In this document: positions 25,270-35,088 of the stretch, in pieces
Position numbering within the stretch: position 1 is the stretch's first letter
Layout: every line of letters starts with the position of its first letter
DNA from: Clostridia bacterium
Lineage (GTDB): Bacteria; Bacillota; Clostridia; Lachnospirales; Lachnospiraceae
Direction: 5' to 3'
Assembly (NCBI GenBank): GCA_910575625.1
Contig: CAJTFD010000002.1
Span: 292,519-356,518, forward strand
Length of the DNA: 64,000 nt
Notes under the pieces: model-generated
Told to the model about the DNA's origin: nothing
The model's database searches: none
What the model saw: only the letters and a program-made list of their open reading frames with translations
Made by a program: the position numbers and the translations under genes

Positions 25270-26868
25270 CTAAATTTTCATGTATTTTTTAGCAATGGCC
25301 TCCGCCACTTTGATCCCGTCGATCGCGGCCGAGGTGATCCCGCCGGCATACCCGGCTCCCTCCCCGCAGGGATAGAATCCCTGGATATTGCTCTGCATAT
25401 CCGTCCCGCGCAGGATGCGCACCGGGGAGGAGGTCCGGCTCTCCACGCCACTCAAGAGACAATCTGGACGGGCAAACCCCGGGATCTTCCGCTGAAAAGC
25501 CAGTATCCCCTCCTCGATGGTATCTCCGATCACTCTGGGGAAGATGCTGCGCAGATCGCCAAGCTGATACGCGCCTTTGATACAGGGCATGACATCACCC
25601 AGGCACTGGCTGGCCTGGGAAGCCTGGTAGTCTTCCCACAGCTGTATGGGAACCTTTCCGCCGGCCAGCTTCCAGGCTTTCCGTTCCAGTTCCCGCTGAT
25701 ACGCTACGCCGCTCAAAGGGGAATCTCCCGGATAATCAGCCGGGGATACGGTGACCACCAGAGCGCTGTTGGCGTTTTGTCCGTCCCGCGCCTGATAGCT
25801 CATACCGTTGACCGCCAGGGCTTTTTCCTCCGAAGAGGCATTGACCACATACCCGCCCGGGCACATACAAAAGGAATATATCCCTCTCCCGCTGACGCAT
25901 TTATGGGTCAGTTTATAGCTGGCCGCACCCAGAAGATGATCGCTCTCGCCGTAAAGCGCCCGGTCGATCATCTCCTGGGGATGCTCCACCCGCACGCCCA
26001 CTGCGAAAGATTTTGCCTCCATGGCAAAACCCCGGCGGTACAGCATCTCGAAGGTATCCCGCGCGCTGTGCCCGATGGCCCCCACCACCGCCTGCACCGG
26101 GATCTCCTCCCCGGTGTCCAGCCGCAGACGGCTCAAAGCTCCATCCACACAGATAAAGTCCGTGACCTGTGTCTCAAATAGGAAACGTCCGCCAAAACCC
26201 TCGATCTGCCTGCGGATGCACTCCACGATGCCGATCAGCACATCCGTACCCAGATGGGGTTTCTGCTGATACAAGATCTCCGGCGGCGCGCCTGCCTCCA
26301 CAAACGCCTTCAGCACCGCCTGGATGCGCCCCGCAGGGTCTTTGATCAGAGTGTGGAGTTTGCCATCTGAAAAAGTCCCCGCGCCGCCCTCCCCAAACTG
26401 TACGTTGGATCTTTGGTCCAGCACGCCCTCCTGCCAGAATCTCTCCACAGCGTTTTTTCGCTTTCCCGCCTGCGCGCCCCGCTCGACGATCAGGGGATGG
26501 TATCCATGCCTGGCCAGCATCAGCCCGCAGAAAAGCCCTGCCGGGCCGCTGCCGATCACCACAGGCGGATACCGGAGGGGTTCCGTCCCGGAAGGTGGGA
26601 ATACATAGCGCGTCCCTTTAGTCGACATAACATTTTTACGGTGAACTCTTTTCAGGATACTGCGCTCCTCATTCTTGCTCTTACAGAGGACGTCCACCGT
26701 GTAGACGAATTTTTTGCCGGATCTTTTCCTGGCGTCCAGGGACTGGCGGATGATCTTGTAGGAAACTGGCCTTGACGTATCTTTTATTGAAAGGATCTCT
26801 CGTATCTTATCTTCCAGATCTTCCTGGCTGTGTCCAACAGGAAGCTGCAATTGCGTGATCCGTATCAT
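25270..26868 (-). CDS. FAD-dependent dehydrogenase (COG2509 type)
   Basis: A 532-residue flavoprotein. An N-terminal RNA-binding-like domain of about 80 residues (ITQLQLPVGHSQEDLEDKI) precedes the FAD fold with its GSGPAGLFCGLMLARHG dinucleotide loop. FGEGGAGTFSDGKL and a C-terminal YPCGEGAGYAGGITSAAIDG complete the signature. The physiological substrate is unknown. The start at 26868 follows GGAAGGGAG; the frame is open further upstream but runs into the next gene. Confidence 0.88.
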   Translation of the reverse strand: MIRITQLQLPVGHSQEDLEDKIREILSIKDTSRPVSYKIIRQSLDARKRSGKKFVYTVDVLCKSKNEERSILKRVHRKNVMSTKGTRYVFPPSGTEPLRYPPVVIGSGPAGLFCGLMLARHGYHPLIVERGAQAGKRKNAVERFWQEGVLDQRSNVQFGEGGAGTFSDGKLHTLIKDPAGRIQAVLKAFVEAGAPPEILYQQKPHLGTDVLIGIVECIRRQIEGFGGRFLFETQVTDFICVDGALSRLRLDTGEEIPVQAVVGAIGHSARDTFEMLYRRGFAMEAKSFAVGVRVEHPQEMIDRALYGESDHLLGAASYKLTHKCVSGRGIYSFCMCPGGYVVNASSEEKALAVNGMSYQARDGQNANSALVVTVSPADYPGDSPLSGVAYQRELERKAWKLAGGKVPIQLWEDYQASQASQCLGDVMPCIKGAYQLGDLRSIFPRVIGDTIEEGILAFQRKIPGFARPDCLLSGVESRTSSPVRILRGTDMQSNIQGFYPCGEGAGYAGGITSAAIDGIKVAEAIAKKYMKI

Positions 26869-26896
26869 GTCCTCACTCCCTTCCTTTACCAGAAAA

Positions 26897-28102
26897 CTAT
26901 TCTGTAAACTGTCCAGTACATGCCCGGCCCGCCACGGCCCCGGAGGACCAGGCCCATTGCAGGTTATAGCCGCCGCAGGTCCCGTCCACGTCCAGGATCT
27001 CCCCTGCAAAATAAAGCCCCCTATGCAGCTTGGATCCCAGGGTGCGGGATCTTACCTGCTGAAGATCCACGCCGCCCATGCATACCTGGGCGTAGATGTA
27101 GTCCTGCCATCCCTTGAGCGGGACTTTCCAGCGCTTCAGTTTTTTTGCCAGGGCGCGGGGACGGTCCGTATCTGACATCTTATCCGTGTGCCGTGCGGCG
27201 ATGCGGCAGAATTTTTCCGGAAAGATCCCCAGTAAGATCTCCTGCCAGTCCCTGTGGGGAGCCTGCTGCTTCATTTCCCTCAGAAGACCTTCCAGGCTGC
27301 GGGCATCCAGAGATGGGAAGAGATCCAGGAACAGCACGACCTGTTTTTTCTGGTGCATCGCCTCCACCGCATAGCGGCTCAGCTGGAAGACGGGGATGCC
27401 GGACACGCCGTAGTCCGTCAGCTGGACTTCTCCGATCTCCCTTCGGCTCTCTCTTCCATCTGCGCACAGGGTGATCCGCGCCTCCATGCGCAGTCCCGCC
27501 CACTGTTTAAAATAATCCCCCTCCCCCACCAAAGGCACCAGCGCCGGGAGGACCGGCCAGATCTTATGGCCCAGGCTCCTGGCCAGGGCATAGCCGCTGC
27601 CGTCGGCTCCGGGGAGATTGGAAGCTTTGGAGCCTGCCGCTACGATCACTGCGTCCGCCTCATAGATCCCCGCAGAGGTATGCAATCTCCATCTGCCTTG
27701 TTTCAAGATCTTCTGGATCGTCGTCTGTGTCTGTAAACGTATACCCAAATGCCCGGCTTCTGCCAGAAGTACATGCAGGACGGTCCGCGCCTGCATACTG
27801 TATGGATAGATCCAGCCGTCTTTATCCCTTGTATACAGCCCCAATCCCCTGAAAAAATCTAAGGTATCCTTTACTGTAAAGCGGCGCAGCACCTGGGATA
27901 CCACCTCCGGTGCGTGGCTCCTGTACGCGTCCGGAGCGATCTTCATATTCGTCAGGTTGCACCGGCCGTTCCCCGTGGCCAAGAGCTTCTTCCCACAAGC
28001 GGACTGATGTTCCAGGACCGTGACCCTTGCACCGGCCCGTGCTGCCGTCACAGCGGCCATCAATCCGGCCGCGCCGCCGCCGATGATCATCACTTCCATC
28101 AC
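26897..28102 (-). CDS. HI0933/BaiN-family flavoprotein
   Basis: A 401-residue NAD(P)/FAD-dependent oxidoreductase of the HI0933 (TIGR00275) family. The FAD loop IIGGGAAGLMAAVTAARAGA is at the N-terminus, then GNGRCNLTN, IVAAGSKASNLPGADGSGYALARSLGH, and the C-terminal YFAGEILDVDGTCGGYNLQWAW. The name BaiN comes from a bile-acid claim that has been questioned, so no function is assigned. Its stop lies just upstream of the previous flavoprotein gene. Confidence 0.9.
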   Translation of the reverse strand: MMEVMIIGGGAAGLMAAVTAARAGARVTVLEHQSACGKKLLATGNGRCNLTNMKIAPDAYRSHAPEVVSQVLRRFTVKDTLDFFRGLGLYTRDKDGWIYPYSMQARTVLHVLLAEAGHLGIRLQTQTTIQKILKQGRWRLHTSAGIYEADAVIVAAGSKASNLPGADGSGYALARSLGHKIWPVLPALVPLVGEGDYFKQWAGLRMEARITLCADGRESRREIGEVQLTDYGVSGIPVFQLSRYAVEAMHQKKQVVLFLDLFPSLDARSLEGLLREMKQQAPHRDWQEILLGIFPEKFCRIAARHTDKMSDTDRPRALAKKLKRWKVPLKGWQDYIYAQVCMGGVDLQQVRSRTLGSKLHRGLYFAGEILDVDGTCGGYNLQWAWSSGAVAGRACTGQFTE

Positions 28103-29391
28103 AAGGTCACCAATCCGGCCTGTACCAATTTTTCCAGGGACATGAGGATCCCCATCTTCGCATGCTCCCAGGTCAGACCCCCCTGGAAATAGACCGCGTA
28201 GGGGGGTCTGATGGGCCCGTCTGCACTCAGTTCGATGGAAGAACCGGATACAAATGCACCCGCCGCCATGATCACCGGACTGTCGTACCCCGGCATCTCC
28301 CAGGGTTCCGGATCCACATAGCTGTCCACGGGTGCTGCCGCCTGGATGCCTTTACAGAAGGCGACCACCTTCTCCGGACTCCCGAAGGTAATGGACTGGA
28401 TGATGTCCTGTCTGGGCTCACGGCTGTCCGGGAGCACCGGATAGCCCAGGGCTTCGTAGATACCTGCGGCGAAGATCGCGCCTTTCAATGCACCTTTTAC
28501 CACCATGGGAGCCAGGAAAAATCCCTGGAAAAACGCCTGTTTCACACCCAGGCTGGCGCCCACTTCTTTTCCCAGGCCGGGGGAGGTCATGCGGTACGAA
28601 GCCTGTTCCACCAGTTCCTTTTTCCCAACGATGTATCCGCCAATGGGGGCCAGGCCGCCGCCCGGATTTTTGATCAGGGAACCCACCATCAGGTCTGCGC
28701 CCACATCCGAGGGCTCTATTGTATCCACAAATTCGCCGTAGCAGTTGTCCACCATACAGATCACGTCCGGGCGGCGTTCCTTTATGAAGGCGATCAGCTC
28801 CCCGATCTGGGCCACGGAAAAAGAAGGCCGGGTCTGGTAACCCTTGGAACGCTGGATCGTGACCAGCCGGGTCTTTGGCGTGAGGGCCTGGGCGATCGCC
28901 GGAAGATCAAAGGTTCCGTCCTCTAGAAGCTCCACCTGGCGGTAGGTGATGCCATACTCGGCCAAAGAGCCTTTCTGCGGGCGGATGCCGATGACTTCCT
29001 CCAACGTATCGTAGGGCCTGCCCACCGGTGAGAGCAGCTCATCCCCGGGCCGCAGATTGCCGAAGAGCGCGACCGCCAGTGCATGGGTGCCGCATGCGAT
29101 CTGGGGCCTGACAAGGGCCGCCTCTGTGTGAAATGTGTCCGCATAGACCTGTTCCAGCACATCCCGGCCCAGGTCGTTGTAGCCGTAGCCGGTGGACGGA
29201 TAAAAGCAGGCCTCGCTGACCCGATTCTTCTGCATAGCGTGGAGGACCTTGAGCTGGTTGTACTCAGCTGTCTGGTCCAGCTCGCAAAATCTCTCCTTCA
29301 GCCTGTCCTCGATCTCTTTTCCCAGATCATATACTTGTGGACGGATGCCCATCGTCTGATAGAGTCCTCTGACCGCTTGATCTGTATTCAT
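28099..29391 (-). CDS. methionine gamma-lyase family / 'aluminium resistance' PLP protein
   Basis: A 430-residue fold-type I PLP enzyme. The PLP lysine is in VGSLIKNPGGGLAP, and earlier blocks include VRPQIACGTHALAVALFGN and VDNCYGEFVDT. Annotated in genomes as methionine gamma-lyase family or aluminium resistance protein; true activity is unproven. The ATG at 29391 overlaps the miaA stop (ATGA) after a GGAAAGGGGGA ribosome site; its own stop overlaps the next ATG. Confidence 0.85.
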   Translation of the reverse strand: MNTDQAVRGLYQTMGIRPQVYDLGKEIEDRLKERFCELDQTAEYNQLKVLHAMQKNRVSEACFYPSTGYGYNDLGRDVLEQVYADTFHTEAALVRPQIACGTHALAVALFGNLRPGDELLSPVGRPYDTLEEVIGIRPQKGSLAEYGITYRQVELLEDGTFDLPAIAQALTPKTRLVTIQRSKGYQTRPSFSVAQIGELIAFIKERRPDVICMVDNCYGEFVDTIEPSDVGADLMVGSLIKNPGGGLAPIGGYIVGKKELVEQASYRMTSPGLGKEVGASLGVKQAFFQGFFLAPMVVKGALKGAIFAAGIYEALGYPVLPDSREPRQDIIQSITFGSPEKVVAFCKGIQAAAPVDSYVDPEPWEMPGYDSPVIMAAGAFVSGSSIELSADGPIRPPYAVYFQGGLTWEHAKMGILMSLEKLVQAGLVTL

Positions 29392-30359
29392 TGGATGATC
29401 CCCCTTTCCCGGCATCGTTCGAGCATATATCCCAATATCTGTGTTTCGTCAAGATCTTGTCTATCGATCCAGATCACATCTTTTTCACGTTTGAACCAGG
29501 TCAGCTGGCGTTTGGCAAAATGCCTGGTGTCCCGTTTGATCAGCCGCACAGCCTCCTCAAGGGGATAGTCCCCCTCCAGGTACGCCAACAGCTCCTGATA
29601 GCCCAAGCCCTGCATGGAGACCATATCCCGGGTACAGCCCCGCTCTTTTAAAAGCCGGACTTCCTCCAGCAGCCCATCCGCCATCATCTGGTCCACCCGC
29701 CGGTCGATCCGCCGGTATAAGATCTCCCGGTCGTCGGTCAGCACAAAGTAGATGACGTTATAGGGAGAGACCCTCTCCTGCTGTTCCCGGTTGTGGGCGG
29801 ATATGGGCCTTCCCGTGTCATGGTAAAATTCCAGGGCGCGCAGGATACGCTTCTGGTTATTGGGATGGATCTCTTCCGCGGCTTTTGGGTCTACGGCCGC
29901 CAGCCTTTCATGGAGCCACTGTGGCCCATTTTTTCTGGCCTGCTCTTCCAGCGTTCGCCGGTAACTGTCTTCTGCCGGCCTCTCCTCGCCAAATGAAATG
30001 TCCCGGACGACGGCTTGGATGTAGAACCCAGTCCCGCCCACCAAAAGAGGGATGTGCCCCCGGACATGGATCTGATCCAGGGCCTGTTTTGCCATCTGCT
30101 GGAAGCGCACCACATGAAAAGGCTCCTCCGGCTCCAGGGCATCGATCAGGTGGTGGGGGATCTGTTCCATCTCCCCGGGCATGATCTTGGCCGAGCCGAT
30201 GTCCATGTGGCGGTACACCTGCATGGAATCCGCACTGATCACCTCCGCGTCCAGGGCCTTGGCCAGCCGGATGGACAGACGGGTCTTCCCCACCGCCGTG
30301 GGTCCGGCCAGGACGACCAGAGGTCTTTTTTGTCTGTGATCTGCTTTTTTTTCATCCAT
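29388..30359 (-). CDS. miaA: tRNA dimethylallyltransferase
   Basis: A 323-residue MiaA that adds the isopentenyl group to A37 of tRNAs reading U-starting codons. The P-loop LAGPTAVGKTRLSIRLA (about residues 16-32), ISADSMQVYRHMDIGSAK and the LLVGGTGFYIQAV segment are diagnostic. It lies between mutL and the PLP enzyme, in one operon with miaB, whose enzyme uses its product. Confidence 0.96.
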   Translation of the reverse strand: MDEKKADHRQKRPLVVLAGPTAVGKTRLSIRLAKALDAEVISADSMQVYRHMDIGSAKIMPGEMEQIPHHLIDALEPEEPFHVVRFQQMAKQALDQIHVRGHIPLLVGGTGFYIQAVVRDISFGEERPAEDSYRRTLEEQARKNGPQWLHERLAAVDPKAAEEIHPNNQKRILRALEFYHDTGRPISAHNREQQERVSPYNVIYFVLTDDREILYRRIDRRVDQMMADGLLEEVRLLKERGCTRDMVSMQGLGYQELLAYLEGDYPLEEAVRLIKRDTRHFAKRQLTWFKREKDVIWIDRQDLDETQILGYMLERCRERGIIQ

Positions 30360-30362
30360 ATC

Positions 30363-32450
30363 TTATATGATCCTTTTGAATTTCCTTTCCAATTCCGTTC
30401 TGCTCATGGATATGATCGTGGGCCTGCCGTGCGGGCAGTGGTATGGGTTCTCCAAAGTGAGCAGCTCGTCGATCAGCTGGTCGGCCTCCCGGTGTGACAG
30501 ACCCTGATTGCCCTTCACCGCCGCCTTGCAGGCCATGGTGGCCAGCCGGTCTGTGAATACCTCCAGGTCCTGGCCTGTCTTCTCCCGCTCCAGGCTGTCC
30601 AAAAGTTCCTTAAAGAGCGTCTCCCCCGTCATACCATAAAGATCCGTGGGGACCGCGTGGACGCTGTACTCCCGGGGACCGAAGGGTTCGATCTCAAAAC
30701 CCATCTTCTGGAACATCCGCATATGTTCCAACAACAGCAGCTCCTCCTTGATGTCCACGGTGAAGACCAGCGGCGGATCCAGGTACTGGGAGGAGACCTG
30801 TTTTTCCCGAAAACTCTTTCGGAGCCGCTCATAGAGGACTTTCTCGTGGGCGGCGTGCTGGTCGATGATGAAAAATCTCTCCTCGTATTCCACGAGCCAG
30901 TAGGTCCTGAAGACCTGTCCGATCAGGATATGGCGGCTCCTGGCCTCCTCCGTCAGCAGATCTTTTGTGAATAGGCCCATCTGCCCGCCCTCTGGGAGCG
31001 GCTGAGGCTGAGGATCCGCTCTGCCCTGCTCCTGGGCGGCTGTATCCGGCTCCCGGGTATCTTGTCCCGCACTCACCTGCCGTGCCTGTCCCTGGCTGAC
31101 CGGCGCTTGGCTCTCCTGTCCTGTATAGAGCGGTCTTGGTCCTGCTGGTTCCGGGATCTTGCGCCCTTGACTGGCTGATCCGGCTGATCCATGGGCCGCC
31201 GCCGGATCGGACGGCCACGGGCTTTCTTCCCGGATCGTCTGTGACTGGGGGGACGGTGCGGCGATCTGTTCATAGGAGACTGGCCTGCGGCCCTCCGGGC
31301 GGCTCCCTGGCCCTGCCTCTTTTGTTCCCGCCTGGATACGCCGTTTGGTCTCAAAGGGTTCCGGTACGCTCTCTTTTTTCCCGGGCGGAGGGGACGTTTT
31401 CTTCTTATTTTCTCTCTTCTTTTCCAGCGTCACCTCCGGGATCAGTTCCTGCCCTCCCAGTGTCTCCCGGACTGCATCGTGGACGGCCTGATAGACTTCC
31501 TCCCCCCGTGAGAACCGCACTTCTAATTTAGATGGATGCACATTTACGTCTAATCCATTGCCGTCCATCTCCATCTGCAGTACGGCAAAAGGATATTTAT
31601 GCTGCATCATATACCCGTGGAAACCGTCCTCCAGGCCCCGGGTGATGATCTTATCCTTGACCGCGCGGCCGTTGATGAAATAATTCTCAAAACCCCGGTT
31701 GCCCCTGGAGACGGCGGGCGTACCCAGATAGCCGGTGATCTTGAGAAGATCATTTTCCCAGGTGATGGGCAAGAGCTGCCGGGTGATATCCCGGCCATAG
31801 ATCTTATAGATCACATCCTTTAACTGATCGTTGCCGGTGGTATGCAGCTTCAACTGGCCGTTGGCCATGTATTTAATGGAAACTTCCGGGTGGGACAGGG
31901 CCATCTGTTCCATCAGACTGCTGATGTATCCGGCCTCGGTGGTGGCTGTCTTTAGGAATTTTTTCCGCGCTGGAACATTATAGAAGAGGTCCTGCACGAT
32001 GATCGTAGTCCCCTCCGGCGCGCCCACATCCTCGATGGATCTCTCCTCTCCCCCCTCGATGACGTAACGGGTCCCCGTCATGGAATCAAATGTCTTGGAG
32101 ATCAATTCCACCCGGGCCACGGCAGCGATGGAGGACAGGGCCTCCCCCCGAAAGCCCAGGGAGGAGATCTCCTCCAGATCTTCCGCTTTCTCGATCTTAC
32201 TGGTGGCATGGCGTAAAAAAGCTACGGGTATCTCATCCCGCTCAATGCCCGTTCCATTATCCGTGATGCGCAGAAAAGAGATCCCGCCCTCCTTGATCTC
32301 CACAGTGACCGCAGATGCGCCCGCGTCAATGGCGTTTTCCACCAGTTCCTTGACCACAGAGGATGGCCGCTCCACCACCTCCCCGGCCGCGATCTTGTCG
32401 ATCGTATCTTTATTCAATACAGCGATCTTATGTGTCTGTCGTTCATTCAT
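30363..32450 (-). CDS. mutL: DNA mismatch repair protein MutL (endonuclease type)
   Basis: A 695-residue MutL. The GHKL ATPase domain (residues 1-330) has IDKIAAGEVVERP, ENAIDAGAS, and SLGFRGEALSSIAAV. A Pro/Gln/Gly-rich linker (about 345-500) leads to a dimerisation domain with the endonuclease motif DQHAAHEKVLYE and the metal-site motifs MACKAAVKG and CPHGRP, so this is a nicking MutL as in species without MutH. The start at 32450 has the best-spaced ribosome site; an ATG two codons earlier is also possible. It overlaps mutS. Confidence 0.95.
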   Translation of the reverse strand: MNERQTHKIAVLNKDTIDKIAAGEVVERPSSVVKELVENAIDAGASAVTVEIKEGGISFLRITDNGTGIERDEIPVAFLRHATSKIEKAEDLEEISSLGFRGEALSSIAAVARVELISKTFDSMTGTRYVIEGGEERSIEDVGAPEGTTIIVQDLFYNVPARKKFLKTATTEAGYISSLMEQMALSHPEVSIKYMANGQLKLHTTGNDQLKDVIYKIYGRDITRQLLPITWENDLLKITGYLGTPAVSRGNRGFENYFINGRAVKDKIITRGLEDGFHGYMMQHKYPFAVLQMEMDGNGLDVNVHPSKLEVRFSRGEEVYQAVHDAVRETLGGQELIPEVTLEKKRENKKKTSPPPGKKESVPEPFETKRRIQAGTKEAGPGSRPEGRRPVSYEQIAAPSPQSQTIREESPWPSDPAAAHGSAGSASQGRKIPEPAGPRPLYTGQESQAPVSQGQARQVSAGQDTREPDTAAQEQGRADPQPQPLPEGGQMGLFTKDLLTEEARSRHILIGQVFRTYWLVEYEERFFIIDQHAAHEKVLYERLRKSFREKQVSSQYLDPPLVFTVDIKEELLLLEHMRMFQKMGFEIEPFGPREYSVHAVPTDLYGMTGETLFKELLDSLEREKTGQDLEVFTDRLATMACKAAVKGNQGLSHREADQLIDELLTLENPYHCPHGRPTIISMSRTELERKFKRII

Positions 32451-35088
32451 TGGCATTCCACCGGTTCTTGATCTGATTCTGGAATTTATAGAGCAGGTTC
32501 AGGGCGGCCATAGGTGTTAGATTGGACACATCCAGCTCGCTTAATTCCTTGATGATGTCGTCGTCCTGCGTGGTATCTAATAGAGACATCTGCTGCATAT
32601 CCACCTGGTCAAATTTTACAGAGGTCCTCTTTTTCGGCTCGGTCAGGTCCTTCACCGCCGCGGTGATGTCCGCGTCGCTGAGTTCCTCCACCAGTTCCTT
32701 TGCCCGCTGGATCACCGTGTCGGGAACACCCGCCAGTTTGGCCACCTGGATCCCGTAGCTCTTGTCCGCGCCGCCCTTGACGATCTTCCGCAGGAAAACG
32801 ATATCGTCCCCCTGTTCTTTGACCGCGATACAGTAATTATTGACCCCGGACAGCTTCCCCTCTAACTCCGTCAGTTCGTGATAGTGGGTGGCAAATAGGG
32901 TTTTTGCGCCCAGCAGCCGGGTGTTGCTGATATGTTCGATCACCGCCCAGGCGATGCTCAGCCCGTCAAAAGTGCTGGTCCCCCGCCCGATCTCGTCCAG
33001 GATCAGCAGGCTCTTGGACGTGGCGTTTTTCAGGATGTTGGCAACCTCCGTCATCTCCACCATGAAGGTGCTCTGGCCGCTTGCCAGGTCGTCCGAGGCC
33101 CCCACCCGGGTGAAGATCCGGTCCACGATCCCGATATCCGCCTTCTGTGCCGGGACAAAACTCCCGATCTGCGCCATCAGGACGATCAGGGCCGTCTGCC
33201 GCATATAGGTGGATTTCCCGGCCATATTCGGACCGGTGATGATCGAGATGCGGTTCTTCTGGCTGTCCAGATATGTGTCGTTGGCCACAAATATGTCATG
33301 GGCGGTCATCTGCTCCACCACGGGATGGCGGCCGCCTTTTATCTGGATCTTGCCTTTGTGGTTGATGTGAGGACGGACGTACTGCTCCTGTTCCGCCACC
33401 AGGGCAAAAGATGAAAATACATCGATGGCCGCCAGGGCCTTGGCCGTCCGCTGGATCCGCTGCACTTCCTGCGCGATCTTGCCGCGCACCTCCACGAACA
33501 ATTCGTATTCCAGCGCATTGAGCTTATCTTCCGCTCCCAGGATCAGTTCTTCCAGTTCCTTTAACTTGGGCGTGATGTAGCGTTCCGCATTGGCCAGGGT
33601 CTGCTTGCGGGTATAATCCTCGGGCACCAGGTCTTTGAAAGAATTGGTCACCTCCAGGTAGTAGCCAAACACCCGGTTATACTTGATCTTCAGGTTGCGG
33701 ATCCCGGTCCGCTCCCGCTCGGAAGCCTCCAGGTCCGCCAGCCATTTCGTCCCCTCCGACCTGGATGTGCGGTATTTGTCCACCTGCTCGTTGTAGCCGT
33801 CCCGGATGATCCCGCCCTCCTTGACGGCCAGAGGCGGTTCCTCCGCAATGGCCTGGCTGACCAGGCTGTACAGGTCTTCCAGTCCGTCCATGTCCGCGCA
33901 GATCCTTTTTAACACCGGCGCCTCAAAGTCCCGCAGCAGCTCCCGGACCGGCGGGATCCGCTCCAGCGAAGAGCGAAAAGCCGTCAGATCCCTTGGCGTG
34001 GCCGTCTGGTAACTGATCCGGCTGATCAGCCTCTCCAGATCGTAGATCGGTCCTAAGTGCTCCCGGATCTCGTCCCGGAGCATGGGCGCATCCACCAGAG
34101 CCCCCACCGCATCCAGACGTTCGTTGATCAAAACCTGATCGATCAGAGGCTGTTCCACATAACTGCGCAGGGTGCGCGCGCCCATGGCCGTGCGCGTCTT
34201 ATCCAGGACCCACAAAAGAGAACCCACTTTGTTTTTTTCCCGCAGGGTCTCCACCAGCTCCAGGTTGCGCCGGGTGGAGCTGTCCAGCACCATGAATTTT
34301 TCCGCGGCGTAGGGTATGATCTTGGTCATGTGCTCCATGGAGGTCTTCTGGGTCTCCCGCAGATAGGTGAACAGGACCCCGGCCGCGATGATCCCGGTGT
34401 CGTAGGCAAAAAGCCCCAGCCCCTCCAGGTCATCTGTATGGAAATGTTCCGTGAGGGTGCGTCTGCACTGGTCATCGTCAAAATACCAGGCGTCCAATGT
34501 ATAGACACAGACCCCCAGGCGATGCCTCAGATCCTCCAGGTCCAGCCCGCTGACCAGGAACGGTTCGTTGCAGATGATCTCTGCCGGGACGTATTTATTG
34601 ATCTCGTCCAAAAGTTTCCCGCCGGAATCCACTTCTGTGAGGAAACAATCCCCGGTGGTCACGTCCGCGATGGCGCAGCCGAAACGCTCCTGGGTGTAGA
34701 CGATGCACATCAGATAATTGTTTTTCGTCTCATCCAGCGCGTTGGCCGAGAGGGTGGTCCCGGGGGTGACCACACGGATCACTTCTCTGGGCACCAGGCC
34801 CCGGCTGGCTTTCGGGTCCCCGATCTGCTCACAGATGGCCACTTTATGTCCCCGCTCCACCAACCGCTGCAGATAGGTCTCCGAAGCATGGAAAGGAACG
34901 CCACACATCGGTGCGCGTTCCTCCATGCCACAGTCTTTCCCTGTGAGCGTCAGTTCCAGTTCCTTCGATACCAGCAGGGCATCGTCGAAAAACATCTCGT
35001 AAAAATCACCCAGCCGGTAAAATAAAACACAGTCCTTATAGCCCTCTTTTGTCTTTAAGTATTGCTGCATCATTGGTGATATCGCCAT
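32443..35088 (-). CDS. mutS: DNA mismatch repair protein MutS
   Basis: An 881-residue MutS. The mismatch-recognition motif FYRLGDFYEMF (Phe-x-Glu) is near residues 28-38. The ATPase domain has GPNMAGKSTYMRQTA (Walker A) and LLILDEIGRGTSTFDGLS (Walker B). It recognises base mismatches and recruits MutL. The start at 35088 shares one base with the miaB stop (TGATG) and follows GGGGGAAA; an upstream start would extend into miaB. Confidence 0.96.
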   Translation of the reverse strand: MAISPMMQQYLKTKEGYKDCVLFYRLGDFYEMFFDDALLVSKELELTLTGKDCGMEERAPMCGVPFHASETYLQRLVERGHKVAICEQIGDPKASRGLVPREVIRVVTPGTTLSANALDETKNNYLMCIVYTQERFGCAIADVTTGDCFLTEVDSGGKLLDEINKYVPAEIICNEPFLVSGLDLEDLRHRLGVCVYTLDAWYFDDDQCRRTLTEHFHTDDLEGLGLFAYDTGIIAAGVLFTYLRETQKTSMEHMTKIIPYAAEKFMVLDSSTRRNLELVETLREKNKVGSLLWVLDKTRTAMGARTLRSYVEQPLIDQVLINERLDAVGALVDAPMLRDEIREHLGPIYDLERLISRISYQTATPRDLTAFRSSLERIPPVRELLRDFEAPVLKRICADMDGLEDLYSLVSQAIAEEPPLAVKEGGIIRDGYNEQVDKYRTSRSEGTKWLADLEASERERTGIRNLKIKYNRVFGYYLEVTNSFKDLVPEDYTRKQTLANAERYITPKLKELEELILGAEDKLNALEYELFVEVRGKIAQEVQRIQRTAKALAAIDVFSSFALVAEQEQYVRPHINHKGKIQIKGGRHPVVEQMTAHDIFVANDTYLDSQKNRISIITGPNMAGKSTYMRQTALIVLMAQIGSFVPAQKADIGIVDRIFTRVGASDDLASGQSTFMVEMTEVANILKNATSKSLLILDEIGRGTSTFDGLSIAWAVIEHISNTRLLGAKTLFATHYHELTELEGKLSGVNNYCIAVKEQGDDIVFLRKIVKGGADKSYGIQVAKLAGVPDTVIQRAKELVEELSDADITAAVKDLTEPKKRTSVKFDQVDMQQMSLLDTTQDDDIIKELSELDVSNLTPMAALNLLYKFQNQIKNRWNANE

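Noticed and set aside
25255..26181. A 308-codon open frame on the + strand over the flavoprotein gene
   Set aside because: Antisense shadow; the minus-strand protein has clear FAD motifs across the same bases.
34057..35025. A 322-codon open frame on the + strand inside mutS
   Set aside because: Antisense shadow of a conserved gene with no family resemblance.
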